Of a DNA stretch of 64,000 bases, positions 37,566-47,239 are shown one piece after another. Position numbers and translations under genes: made by a program. The notes under the pieces are model-generated. The model ran no database searches and was not told the origin of the DNA. It was given only the letters and a program-made list of their open reading frames with translations. Positions within the stretch are counted from its first letter, which is position 1, and each line of letters begins with the position of its first letter. Source of the stretch: Stichopus chloronotus (taxonomy: Eukaryota > Echinodermata > Holothuroidea > Aspidochirotida > Stichopodidae); the NCBI GenBank assembly GCA_021234535.1, contig CM037838.1, positions 30,977,969 through 31,041,968 on the forward strand. The letters run 5' to 3'.

Positions 37566-38191
37566 ATACTTGCTAGCTTCCAATACGTAAGGTGTGTTGT
37601 ACAGGTCGACTACTCCAACCACCCAGTCCCTTAGCTGTTGCAAATTCTTTAACTTATTCAAACACATCTATCTCTAAAAGAAGTGACTTGTAGATCCACA
37701 TTCAAGTTTTAACCTCTTGTAGAAATTGCAATCACCAGAACTCACGATATAGCTGAATTTAAGGGTGACTTTTATGTCACTTCCAAGTTACCATACTCTG
37801 ACCACGAAGTCTTCACTTTAGTTGCAAAAGGTCAATATTTTGTTCCTGTATTTACCATTTGTTTTGGTAATAATGTCCTTCTATAAATTCCCAAATCAGG
37901 GCAAAAGACGTTATTGTAGGCAAGTGCTGACACAAAATATTTTACAACGTGAATATCGCAACTTGACACGTTTTCTTCAACGTTTTCTTAGTTGACATGA
38001 TCAAGACGACTAAACCCCACCCCCTTAAACAAAGGAATTTTTTCATGGCTCCAAGTTGTGTTTTTAAAATGGAAAGTTTCCCATTACACGATGAAACCGT
38101 TTCTATATTTCATGTAATCATCATTTGATAGGAAAGGTCTCAATAAAAACAGAAGCCTCGGAGACGTAAGTCTCCGAGGCTTCTGTTTCTA
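37566..38191 (+). repeat. 620-bp direct repeat ending in a hairpin, copy B
   Basis: Second copy. The homology ends inside the right arm of the hairpin: after GGCTTCTGTTT the sequence diverges (TCTATTCAC here, TTATTGAGACC in copy A). The right arm is therefore shorter, which places the repeat boundary at or within the stem-loop. About 465 bp of different sequence, including a poly-G tract near 37239, separates the copies. Confidence 0.85.
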
Positions 38192-38219
38192 TTCACTGGC
38201 AACTGGGATAGAGAAGGTG

Positions 38220-39303
38220 ACAAATTTAAAGAGCTAAGTTGGAAGAAAATGAGAACAAATTCTATTTAGCATTAATATCTGCTATATAAGATCTAATTTT
38301 TAGCAAATTTTAAATTTGAAAAAATATGCATTATTTTCTTAATATGTGTGACATTTACTATACCTCTTCATATGTACACATTTAGGACATGTAAAACTTC
38401 CAAAGTATTACACGTTGGGCTTTTGAATCCATGACATATTTTTTGAATGGTAGAACTTGTTATATATATTCTTTCATGTGTACCCGTACAGTAAATTACA
38501 TATCATAAGTCCATTCGCACTGACCTCAAATGACCTTTAATCTCCATGAAAAACAAAAGGAGTCATCTACTTACAATGGATAACCAACACACCAACTTTG
38601 AAGTTCAAACACCTTTCCCTTCTTGAGATACCTTGTTTACAAGGTTTTCACACTATGTCCTCCATTGACCTCACATGAGCTTTGACCTTCATAAAAAGTG
38701 ATAGACATCATCTACTCTTTAGCTGCTATAGTATCAACGATAATAGTTTGAAGTTCCAGCAACATTTCTTTGCTGTGCTACCTCCCTTGACAAGTTTTTA
38801 TAGTTAAGGCTCAGGTGACCTCAAATGACCTTTGACCTCCATGAAAAACAATATAGGGATCATCTACTCACAATGGAAAACCAACACACTAACTTTGAAG
38901 TTCGAGCACTTTTCGCTTCTTAAGATACCTTGTTTACAAGGTTTTCAAACTTTGTCCTCTATTGACCTCACACAACCTTTGACCTCCATAAAAAATGCTG
39001 GACATCATCTACTCATCAAGTGCTATCTATGATAAGAGTTTGAAGTTCCAGCAACAATTAGCTTGCTGAGATATCTCCCTGGATAGGTTTTCACACATTA
39101 AGCTCTGGTGACCTCAAATGACCTTTGACCTCTATGAAAAACAATATAGGGATCATCTACTCACAATGGACTACCAACACTCCAACTTTGAAGTTCGAGC
39201 ACCATTCCCATCGTGAGACATCGTGTTTACAAGCTAGGGCGTCACAAATTTACACACGCCATCACCTTCGCATAGATTCCTTGCCTGCCTTCGGCAAGGA
39301 ATC
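38220..39303 (-). mobile_element. Hairpin-ended repeat element, copy 3 (inverted, most complete)
   Basis: The terminal hairpin is GATTCCTTGCC-TGCCTTC-GGCAAGGAATC (39275-39303). Inward from it come TATGCGAAGGTGATGGCGTGTGT (read on the minus strand) and five units of about 150 bp with AAATGACCTTTGACCTCCAT and CAACTTTGAAGTTC. A tail extends to about 38220 and matches 5330-5480 of copy 1 (CCCAACGTGTGATACTTTG). Units alternate between two variants, making a ~300-bp higher-order period. It begins about 30 bp after the end of the 620-bp repeat copy B. Confidence 0.7.
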
Positions 39304-39309
39304 AAAAAT

Positions 39310-40370
39310 GGATTATGCTTCACAAAATTTGATGTAATGAAGCACATTGGAAACAGTATGTTAACGGTGCATGCATTCTGACAGCACGTCCGTTGAGAAA
39401 GTGCAATTGATGTCTACAATGTAGTAATTGAAAATATACTCACAATTACCGTCACGTCTGGCACTAATTATGACATTCATCATCTGTTATGTCTGTTAAG
39501 TGTCCATGAAATCTGCAGCAAGATCAGGGTGTACCATTGCAACAAAGATGCTCCCATACGTTAGAATATTTTCTGTAGCTGGAAATAGAAAGGTGGGTAA
39601 TTCCATGTTATTTTATGCTATGAGAATATGCTATAATCTCATTTCGACTTTATCTATACTGGAAGTTGGGTTCATCCTGTTGCTCTTCTGTTCCACTTTG
39701 CTAGCCAACAGGCCAACAACAATTAAAAAGTACACCTTACAGGAAACAAGTGCACCTTGGTTCTGTCTGTTTTATATAGTGTTTTCACAGATTCCTAAAA
39801 ATAAAAATCAGGTAATTTTTTTTTCTCATAACCATCAGGTGCCAAACCAAACGTCCGCTATATCGTTAACATTAGCATTTCCACAGTAGTAAAGTACATT
39901 GCATTTGTGTGGAGGGATCTCACTAATGTACTGCAAACATCCATCTACAGTTTTACACCTACTCATTAATAGGGAAACGAAATTTTCCAAGAGAAAAAGA
40001 AGAAAATTCCATTTTGAACTATTTGCTGGGTCTAGTAGGCAAAATTTGGCAATCTGACAGAGTCTTTTCATAAAGCGGTTGCGTCGTTTTTCACTTTATG
40101 AAGGAACTGATGGATAGTAACTTTGGATCCGATTAGTAAAATACTGTGCCGGGAACCCGGATAAACTGGTTACCCGTGAAAACACTGGTTCTATAGCATG
40201 CTGTATACTGACAATAGCTTTCACCTGGAGTTCTTAATAACTTTTGAAGGTGAACCAAACTTTCCACCAGGAGGCTCAGAGGCCACATATAGACACCTTC
40301 AATACATGACTACAGTAAGTTGCTAGGCCATCAGCCAAGCCTACTTAGAAAACCATTTCACTGCATGATT
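39310..40370. other. Intergenic, no gene seen
   Basis: A 129-codon plus-strand frame (39500-39889) shows a hydrophobic stretch but no family resemblance, and a minus frame overlaps it. I do not call either. Confidence 0.4.
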
Positions 40371-40379
40371 GAAAACAAG

Positions 40380-41306
40380 AGCCCAATGGGCACTGTGGTT
40401 CCTTGCAAAGAAGTTAGGGCCAGTGAAAAGTTGGGTCCTTAAAACTGGGGACCCAAAAATTGGGGCTATCAAGGATGGGGCCCAAAATGGAGTCCAAATC
40501 AGGTCCAAAATGTAGGCCCATCTGTACAGTGTCCCCATTGAATTAAGAAATATACCACATGTTTAGATAATGAATAAAAAAAAATGGGGCTAAAAAATTG
40601 AGCTCAAACTGGGTCCAAAACATTTTGGGCCCATGTATAACCACTAAATTAACAAACAACTAAACATGTTAAAATATAATGAATTAAACAGTTTCCCATT
40701 TTTTCAAATGTAAGGATAATGCAAATTCAATTGGTATGCACGTTGGCTATACTGGTTACCATACTGTAGTTGTGTACCAACTGCTAAACTAACAACTCAC
40801 TATACCATGTTTAAACACAGTGTCTGAAACTGTTCCTCAACCCATTTTAATATATAAAGATAATGCAAATTCAAACAATCCATACATCAGCTGATGGTCT
40901 TCTAAGCTACCATAGCACTAAAACAGCAACAATTTTCCAATGACCAAAAAAATAAAACCACAAAAGTCCCCCCCCCCCCCCTCTATCAGTAAATTTCACA
41001 GGGATGTTAATCTGTAAATAACAGACAACCATATCAAGTGTAAAACAAATCTGACCCACAATTATGGAAATATAGCAGTTTTAAGATTTTTATGTTTGAC
41101 CCCATAACCCCATTAAGATGCAAGATTGGGACACCAAAAACAATAGGGCACTTCTGCGCACTATGACGGACCTGTACACCAAGTATAAGTTTTATGCAGC
41201 TTGCCCCTATTGAGTTAGAGCGTACCCAAGCTGCGTCACAGACACACACACACACCCACACACGCCAAGTTGAATGCATTGGTTCCTCTTGCTAACGCAA
41301 GGAACC
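40380..41306 (-). mobile_element. Hairpin-ended element of the second family, copy 2 (inverted)
   Basis: It ends with GGTTCCTCTTGC-TAAC-GCAAGGAACC (41281-41306), the reverse complement of the stem-loop at 28626. Inward is a CACACACACAC tract and GTCCGTCATAGTGCGCAGAA-type sequence. Further in, diverged units contain TGGGGC.AAAA, TGGGTCCAAAA, ACCATGTTTA and GATAATGCAAATTCAA, the last one twice (about 40716 and 40860). The far limit near 40380 (GGTTCCTTGCAAAG) is uncertain. Confidence 0.5.
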
Positions 41307-42132
41307 AAAAATGTCATAGTCCACCAGGTCTGTTTTCAACGAAGACTGGACAAGGACAGTCATGAAATAAAAAAAAAAATTGCACCATTAAATGAATACT
41401 GGTATGACAAAATTCTATAGCATGCATTCATTGGTGCATGTGCCAGGTGGCAGTTCACGCCTCATGGTGAAGTAGTAGAATTCTCATGGGATATGCCACG
41501 TAGGCCTATGTTCTCTGACTCTTATTGTGCCTGAAGAAAATGAAAACTGCAAGTCAGCAATGAGCATAAATGCAGGATACAATTTCCTCTAAACCAGGGA
41601 GTTGCAACTAGCAAGTCCCTGTTTTAACTGAGGTGACCCCAAACATTAGGAGAGCAATAAGCTCTCCTCGGGAGAGCAGTTGACAGAGCTCCTGCAAATT
41701 TTAAAGGGCAAGGCCTGAAGAATCTTACTATTGTGCAATCATAGAGAAAATGCTCTGTAAATGCTGTAGGGCCTACTAAAAATGAGATTAGGCTATGCAG
41801 TATGCTAAGTAGTCATACTAGATGACAAAAGAAATGATAAGCTAACAGTTAGATCTAAGCATCCTGGCAAGGATGGAATAGGCCTAAACGAAAAAGAAAA
41901 GCCGAGCTACAAGACTCTAGGCCTGCATTATGCTAGTACTATATTAGTTTGGTTAGGGCTTTTCGGGGGGTCTGGATTACACGGCATCTTATGGAGCTTT
42001 TGCCCTCCTTTGCCCTCCTTTGCCCCTAGTTTGTTATGTTATGTTATTATACGGTCCAAGTTAGCCTATAGGCTATACTAGGGCCTATACGCAAACACGT
42101 AGCCTCATTAAGCCTACTGAAACAAGGTAGGA

Positions 42133-43032
42133 ATTGTATTCCAACCGCCGAAATGACGTCCATGAATATTTAATAAATGACGTGTGCGACGTCACGGGAA
42201 CTCCCGAAATCCATCTTCTGTCATGTTGGTATGCGTGTGCCATGTGATATGCAGTGCAGAACTTGTCTACCTTGAGGCCGTGGTAGCTCTATGGTCCAAC
42301 CAAGGAGGTTTTACAAGGAAACCTCCTTGGTCCAACCATAGAGCTACAACATCCGGTGATGGTCCAACAAAGTATAGTCTATGTCGATTTTTTTGTTTAC
42401 AATCGTACATGCAGGACAGAAACTTTTGCGCTCAGACAAGGGCCACCCGATTGAGGTAGCAACTGGGGATCGCGGTCAGACTCAAAGGGTGGAAAATAAA
42501 CATTAATAGTTTCCGAAATTCGTTATCTGTGCATCGCTCCTCCCCCGATTTCCCTTAACATCGAATTGGTAGCCACTCCCATTTACAACGAATTTGAAGC
42601 CATTAACCAATATTTTCAAATAGTAAAAACACGGCAACATGCTTACACCGTGCGTAGCCCTACAGCAGGGTATGGGAGTTCATTTAAGGGAAAGCCAGCC
42701 TGCTCGGTTCAACAGCCGTCACGGCACGCAATCATGCCCGAATACAAAAACAGTCTGGCCGTGCAGACTTCAGCAGTGAGTCTCTAAACTCTTTTATCCC
42801 CTAAGCCATATGGCCTATACTTTCTTACTTTCGTAGCCACCATGTTAATATATCTACATTCCCGTTATCTCCTGTAATCTTGAGGATACCATTACTTAAA
42901 CAATTTTGGCGCGGCCAGTTCAGTTCACAGTCACTTCCACATCATTCTATTCATTACTCATAAGCTCAGGAATAGATTTCGACGTCATAGATTAATAATT
43001 CATGAACGTCATTCCGGCGGTTGGAATACAAT
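42133..43032. mobile_element. 900-bp element with long terminal inverted repeats
   Basis: ATTGTATTCCAACCGCCG at 42133 is mirrored by CGGCGGTTGGAATACAAT ending at 43032. The similarity extends inward about 50 bp (ATGACGT.CATGAAT). I cannot fix a target duplication with confidence. The interior encodes nothing recognisable (a 73-codon frame at 42566-42787 is not supported). It contains a compound stem-loop at about 42284-42346 in which GGTCCAACC appears in the same orientation in both arms. Confidence 0.7.
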
Positions 43033-43220
43033 GGCTTACATAACAAGTGAGGTCTTATCGAGTTGAGAAAAGAGGATCATGTTGTACCAAGGTCGACCTG
43101 TCTGAATTAAATAAATACTCCGTCAGGCCCAATTTAGGCCCTCACACTTTGTTACCGCACAATTAATTACATTGAAATGATACGCCTGCTGCATTATGTA
43201 CACTGAGCAGTAACAAACTG

Positions 43221-43240
43221 GTGGGGGGGGGGGGGGGGGG
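43221..43240 (+). repeat. Poly-G tract
   Basis: About 18 consecutive G residues, one of the longest of several poly-G/poly-C tracts in the window. Others are near 8253, 12015, 12073, 16968, 22308, 26858, 37239, 40971 and 55870. Confidence 0.8.
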
Positions 43241-43432
43241 AACACGGTAACGTTACTGTATTGGCCTAACTACTAAGGGATTAGCGAAGTGCCTACCAAC
43301 CGTAGAAGAACCATATCCTTACTTACTAAGTGCGAATCAAAAACTCAATGAAAAACCATTTCTATTTCTACTCCACATAAGATAAAACGAAGCACATCAG
43401 GATGTGCTCAAAGTCTGAAAAGGCAACATACT

Positions 43433-43648
43433 GTACACTCACAAAACCAAACGGTAAAATAAGAACTCCATAAAGTTTACATATAAATAATGTAAACGGT
43501 ATATGTAAATTCTACATAATTTTGGTAAATTTTACTAAATTTTAGTAAAATTGTTTTATACACAATGTAAGACTTACATTAACTGTGTTTAAGATTTTAC
43601 CTAAAGTTATGGAGTTCTTATTTTACCGTTACGTTTTGTGGGTGTACA
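43433..43648. mobile_element. Short inverted-repeat element (MITE), possibly TA-flanked
   Basis: The ends match over about 40 bp: CACTCACAAAAC..AACGGTAA then TAAGAACTCCATAA on the left, and TTATGGAGTTCTTA..TTACCGTTACGTTTTGTGGGTG on the right. Both ends are bordered by TA inside TGTACA, so a TA target duplication (Tc1/mariner-like) is possible. The interior is AT-rich, about 130 bp, with TTTACTAAATTTTAGTAAA palindromes. No coding capacity. Confidence 0.75.
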
Positions 43649-43919
43649 CAGGATAAAACTAAACTCTGAAGAGGTTTATGTAGTTTGAACCGTAACTCCG
43701 CATAAGTTGGTCGTTGATTTATTGAAATATTTTTTCTTCAGTAGGGTACGAGCCTGATCTGGCGTCGGCAAGATACGGAACGCATCTAATTGACCAAATC
43801 ACCTAGTTGACCGAAACCACCTAACTAACCGATTACGCAGACGAAAAGCATCAAACTAACCGGTCGACTGGTCAATTTGATGTAAGTGGGGCATCTCACT
43901 AACCCATTACTCAGCTGAG

Positions 43920-44390
43920 CGTCTTTGGCTCTCTCTCTCCACCTCTCTCTCTATCTCTTCAAAGGCCTTGTATTTGTTCTTAACAGCGTTCAATGATCAT
44001 AGAGTGAATCCAACTATATATTAATGTAAACCATGACGAAAGACAAGTGCCATAATGATGTGATGTCATGAAAACAAATAACGATATAGATGCCAATTTA
44101 ATAAAATTATAGGCCTAAATTTAAAAAAGTTCCATGTTACTTTGGTTTGATGTTTAAGGGTCATCAATTTTTTTCCCCGGTATTCTGTCGTTAACTGAGT
44201 GACGGCGCACGAAGAAATAATTTTTCGATTTCAATCTTTTCAAGCGAATGTGTTTATCCTTGAAGACACGGGCCAAACACTTGCAAGAAAATCAGTTCTT
44301 CCAATTCTAAAATCCGATGCTGCCTATATGTCAAATTGTCACTTGTATTCGGCGTTGCACTTGTTCTGACTGAAGTGGGTCATGTAGTGT
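43920..44390 (+). repeat. Dispersed repeat family B, copy 3
   Basis: Matches 20090-20520 in order: CTCTTTAAAG-like start, GAATCCAACTATATATTAATG, TTACTTTGGTTTGATGTT, AACTGAGTGACGGCGCACGA. A CT-rich microsatellite precedes it. Confidence 0.55.
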
Positions 44391-44399
44391 ATATTTTTC

Positions 44400-46020
44400 C
44401 AAACATTTTCTGACCCCCTTTTTTCTTCTTTCAAAACCGCATTTACCGATTATACTGTATATCACACTACGGTGAAAGCGGTTGCGTGTGTACAGAAAAA
44501 CCTGAAGGATTAAATTTTGTTTGAGTGTAAGTTTTTCTTTAGTTATAATGTACACGATGGGGTTGTTCATGGACTGGGTATGGATGAACGAAAATGACAA
44601 TAAACACTTTGAAGAGCAACGGAAACTACATAAAACAGTAAAAACAGAAATCATATATAAAAATTAGGGGTTCTTCGTATAAGCGCCTATGCGACAGTAC
44701 ATGCTGGTGTATCAAAATCATACCACTTAAGCCATCCTCTTTAATCGGCATCGACAGTTGTAATATTAAGAGAAACGAAGCACATGCATTTACAAATATA
44801 CCAACTGATGGTATTATTGCGGCGTTAGTGATCAGCTATTTTGAGTAACTGAATATTTATCTCCAGTATAGTTGCCATGGACATGTTCTGAAAGCATCGC
44901 GTATAGTTAAGTTTAAGAAAAGAAAAACTGTCAACCACTTCATTATCGTATTTTAAACCTTTTGTCGTTATGTTACCAGAATCTGAAATCATGTGGCAGA
45001 ATGTATCCCATGAAACCTATTTATCGTCCCAAACAATTTGTCAGAATGGTGACATACAAAAGTTTTGCACATGAAAGTTGTTGTTTTTACTATGTATACA
45101 CGCATGCAGTCACTTTAAAGTTATTCAGGATCGTAGAGACGTCTTTTTGAATAAACATCAGATTTGGTCCATTCCAAATAACTTCTTTTTAAGAAGGAAG
45201 TGGTTTGTAGATTGCTGTATCGAAGGCACTGATGTAATGGTGTGAAATAAATAAATTACGTAAGAAAGATTAAAACCTAGAACACACGAACATAAAAGAA
45301 TGAGAGATAATTCCTGTGCGACATGAAGTTAACGTAGATCACTTCTCGGCAAAAACTTGAAAAGTATGCGAATATTTCCACATAAATAATTGTCTCACGG
45401 TAACGGTCTGTTTATTACGTCATATAAGGACGGTACCACTTGCTGTAATAATGGTTCAAGCTGTATTATATTAAAATTGTAAAAAAATGAAAAATTCTGT
45501 TAAACAAAAGGGAGTTGGGGTGAGCACTCGTTTTATTGTAAAAGTGCATCATTGGTGCAATTGTAAAACGGTATGTCCATGATTTCATAGTTTTTTTGTT
45601 TTTTTTCCTGTAGGAAGTAGGTAATAAGTGTTGTGGCATACCATTAAATTTTCAACGAAGTTTTATGAGGCAGCAAGGGATTATGTCTGCCGCACAACCC
45701 CCCCCCCAACACGAGGGGAGCACGGAGGGCACATTGCCCCATAAAAAATAAAAAGTGTCTGAAATAAAATGTGTTTCAATAAAAAAAAAAGTCATGCTTT
45801 TGTTAAATAAAATACAGGAAGAAGAGATGGTAATCCGTTTTGCATATAAAACCCTTGGAAAGGGAAAAAAAAATTCAACGGAAGGTGACAAATCTTCCCC
45901 TTAAACCCCTCATCAGGCCGAGAAACTCCAACATTGATATTGCCCTACCCCCTCAAAAGTTGTTAATTTTGCTACGGGACTGCTATTTATTACGTCATAG
46001 TTTTATCTGGTATGCAAACG
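44400..46020. other. Intergenic, no gene seen
   Basis: No supported gene. A minus-strand frame of 107 codons (44331-44654) is rich in hydrophobic residues but matches no family I know. GAGGGGAGCACGGAGGGC near 45713 resembles a transposon edge. Confidence 0.4.
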
Positions 46021-46029
46021 AACACTTTT

Positions 46030-47230
46030 GATCCCTTACCGAAGGCAGGCAAGGAATCTACGCGATGATGACGCCGTGTGTGGGTGTGTGTGTGTGTGTG
46101 TGTAGGGGTCGTTTTGGCTTGTAAACACTATCTCAAAAGGGAAAGATGCTTGGACTTTTAAGTTAATGAAAAGGTAGTCAGTCCATTGAGAGAAGATGGT
46201 TCCTATTGGTTTTCATGGAGGTTAAAGGTCATTTGAGGTCACCAGAGCTGAAAGTATGACATCTATTGGGGAAGTTATCTCGGCAACTGAATTTTGCTTT
46301 ACCATCAAACTTTCAACATTGATGAGTAGATGAGCTGTATCTTTTGAAATGCCCAATCGAAGATGGGAAGACATAATATGAATAAGTTCTATCATTCCAA
46401 AGATCTGTCCTGGATTCAAAAACCAAACATGTTACCCGTAAAACCCGTATATTGTTACTAAATGGAATTTAAAGACAAATACTCATCACCTTAGAGAGTT
46501 TCAATTCTCCTAACCACTCACCTCTAGTCCCAGTCTAAAATTCCTCCACATGTGTAATCAAAACAATGGATCCCTGTGTACGGTGTGTAATATGAGCTAT
46601 TCTGAATCTGTCAAATTTGCTGTCAATCAGAGAGTAGAACCAGTTGAGAATTTTGCTCTCCGGAAGCCAGCTTGGGGTGATGAGTTCCTGCCTTTATTCT
46701 CATTTGCTTTTCCTATGAAACTATCAGAAGCATCATTGTTTGTGCACTCTTTTCAAGGAATAACTTAGCATATCTCGTTAGATTTATAGCTGTTTCTAAG
46801 TAATCAGTCAATGGCCCCGTTTCCAGCAACTCCATGTCTTTACAGAGTACTCCATTGGGACCCCTTTGGAAGATATTTCCAGGTTGTCTCTGTTGATTCG
46901 CCACTACTTTTACGTCTCTAACCATAAGTGGTGTAAGGAGCTTTCCGTCAACTTGTAAATTACCTTGCTAATAGATATATGCCATCCTTCGTCACCAAAA
47001 TTTTCGGTAAGGTTGGGTCAATGAAGTTGTATGTGGTTTAGATTCGTTCGTTATTCATTCATATTAGCATTTGGCATTACACCAAATTTGGTTTACATTC
47101 TTATGTTTTGTTTTGCATTATGATATTGGTCTCTTCCCTTCTCTGCTTGCTTTTGTTTCTTTTATTTAGAGATATACATGTGTATATGGAAAATGAAATT
47201 TTGGCAAGGGATCAGAGTGTCATTCGATCT
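46030..47230 (+). mobile_element. Hairpin-ended repeat element, copy 2
   Basis: It begins with GATCCCTTACC-GAAGGCAG-GCAAGGAATC (46030-46058), then CTACGCGATGATGACGCC and a (TG)n tract to about 46105. Next are ~150-bp units with GGTTAAAGGTCATTTGAGGT, then the tail CCTGGATTC...AAACATG. Its distal part (46930-47225) matches 5690-5880 of copy 1 (GCCATCCTTC.TCACCA, GTGTATATGGAAAA). Family D repeat copy 2 (46497-46670) lies inside it. Confidence 0.65.
46497..46670 (+). repeat. Dispersed repeat family D, copy 2
   Basis: Shares about 170 bp with 30085-30300. A 72-codon frame through it contains a stretch (ENFALRKPAW) that superficially resembles the start of a discoidin domain, but it lacks the rest of such a domain. 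Confidence 0.5.
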
Positions 47231-47239
47231 TCTCGTTTA

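Noticed and set aside
36471..38191. LTR retrotransposon interpretation of the 620-bp direct repeats
   Set aside because: No TG..CA ends, no primer-binding site, no gag or pol coding in the short 465-bp spacer, and the repeat ends within a hairpin.
39500..39889. 129-codon plus-strand frame with a hydrophobic stretch
   Set aside because: No recognisable family; the C-terminal part reads through T-rich low complexity; a minus frame overlaps it.
46550..46768. Possible discoidin (F5/8C) domain start (ENFALRKPAW)
   Set aside because: Only about ten residues resemble the domain, the rest is missing, and the sequence is a dispersed repeat whose other copy (30085-30300) has stops.
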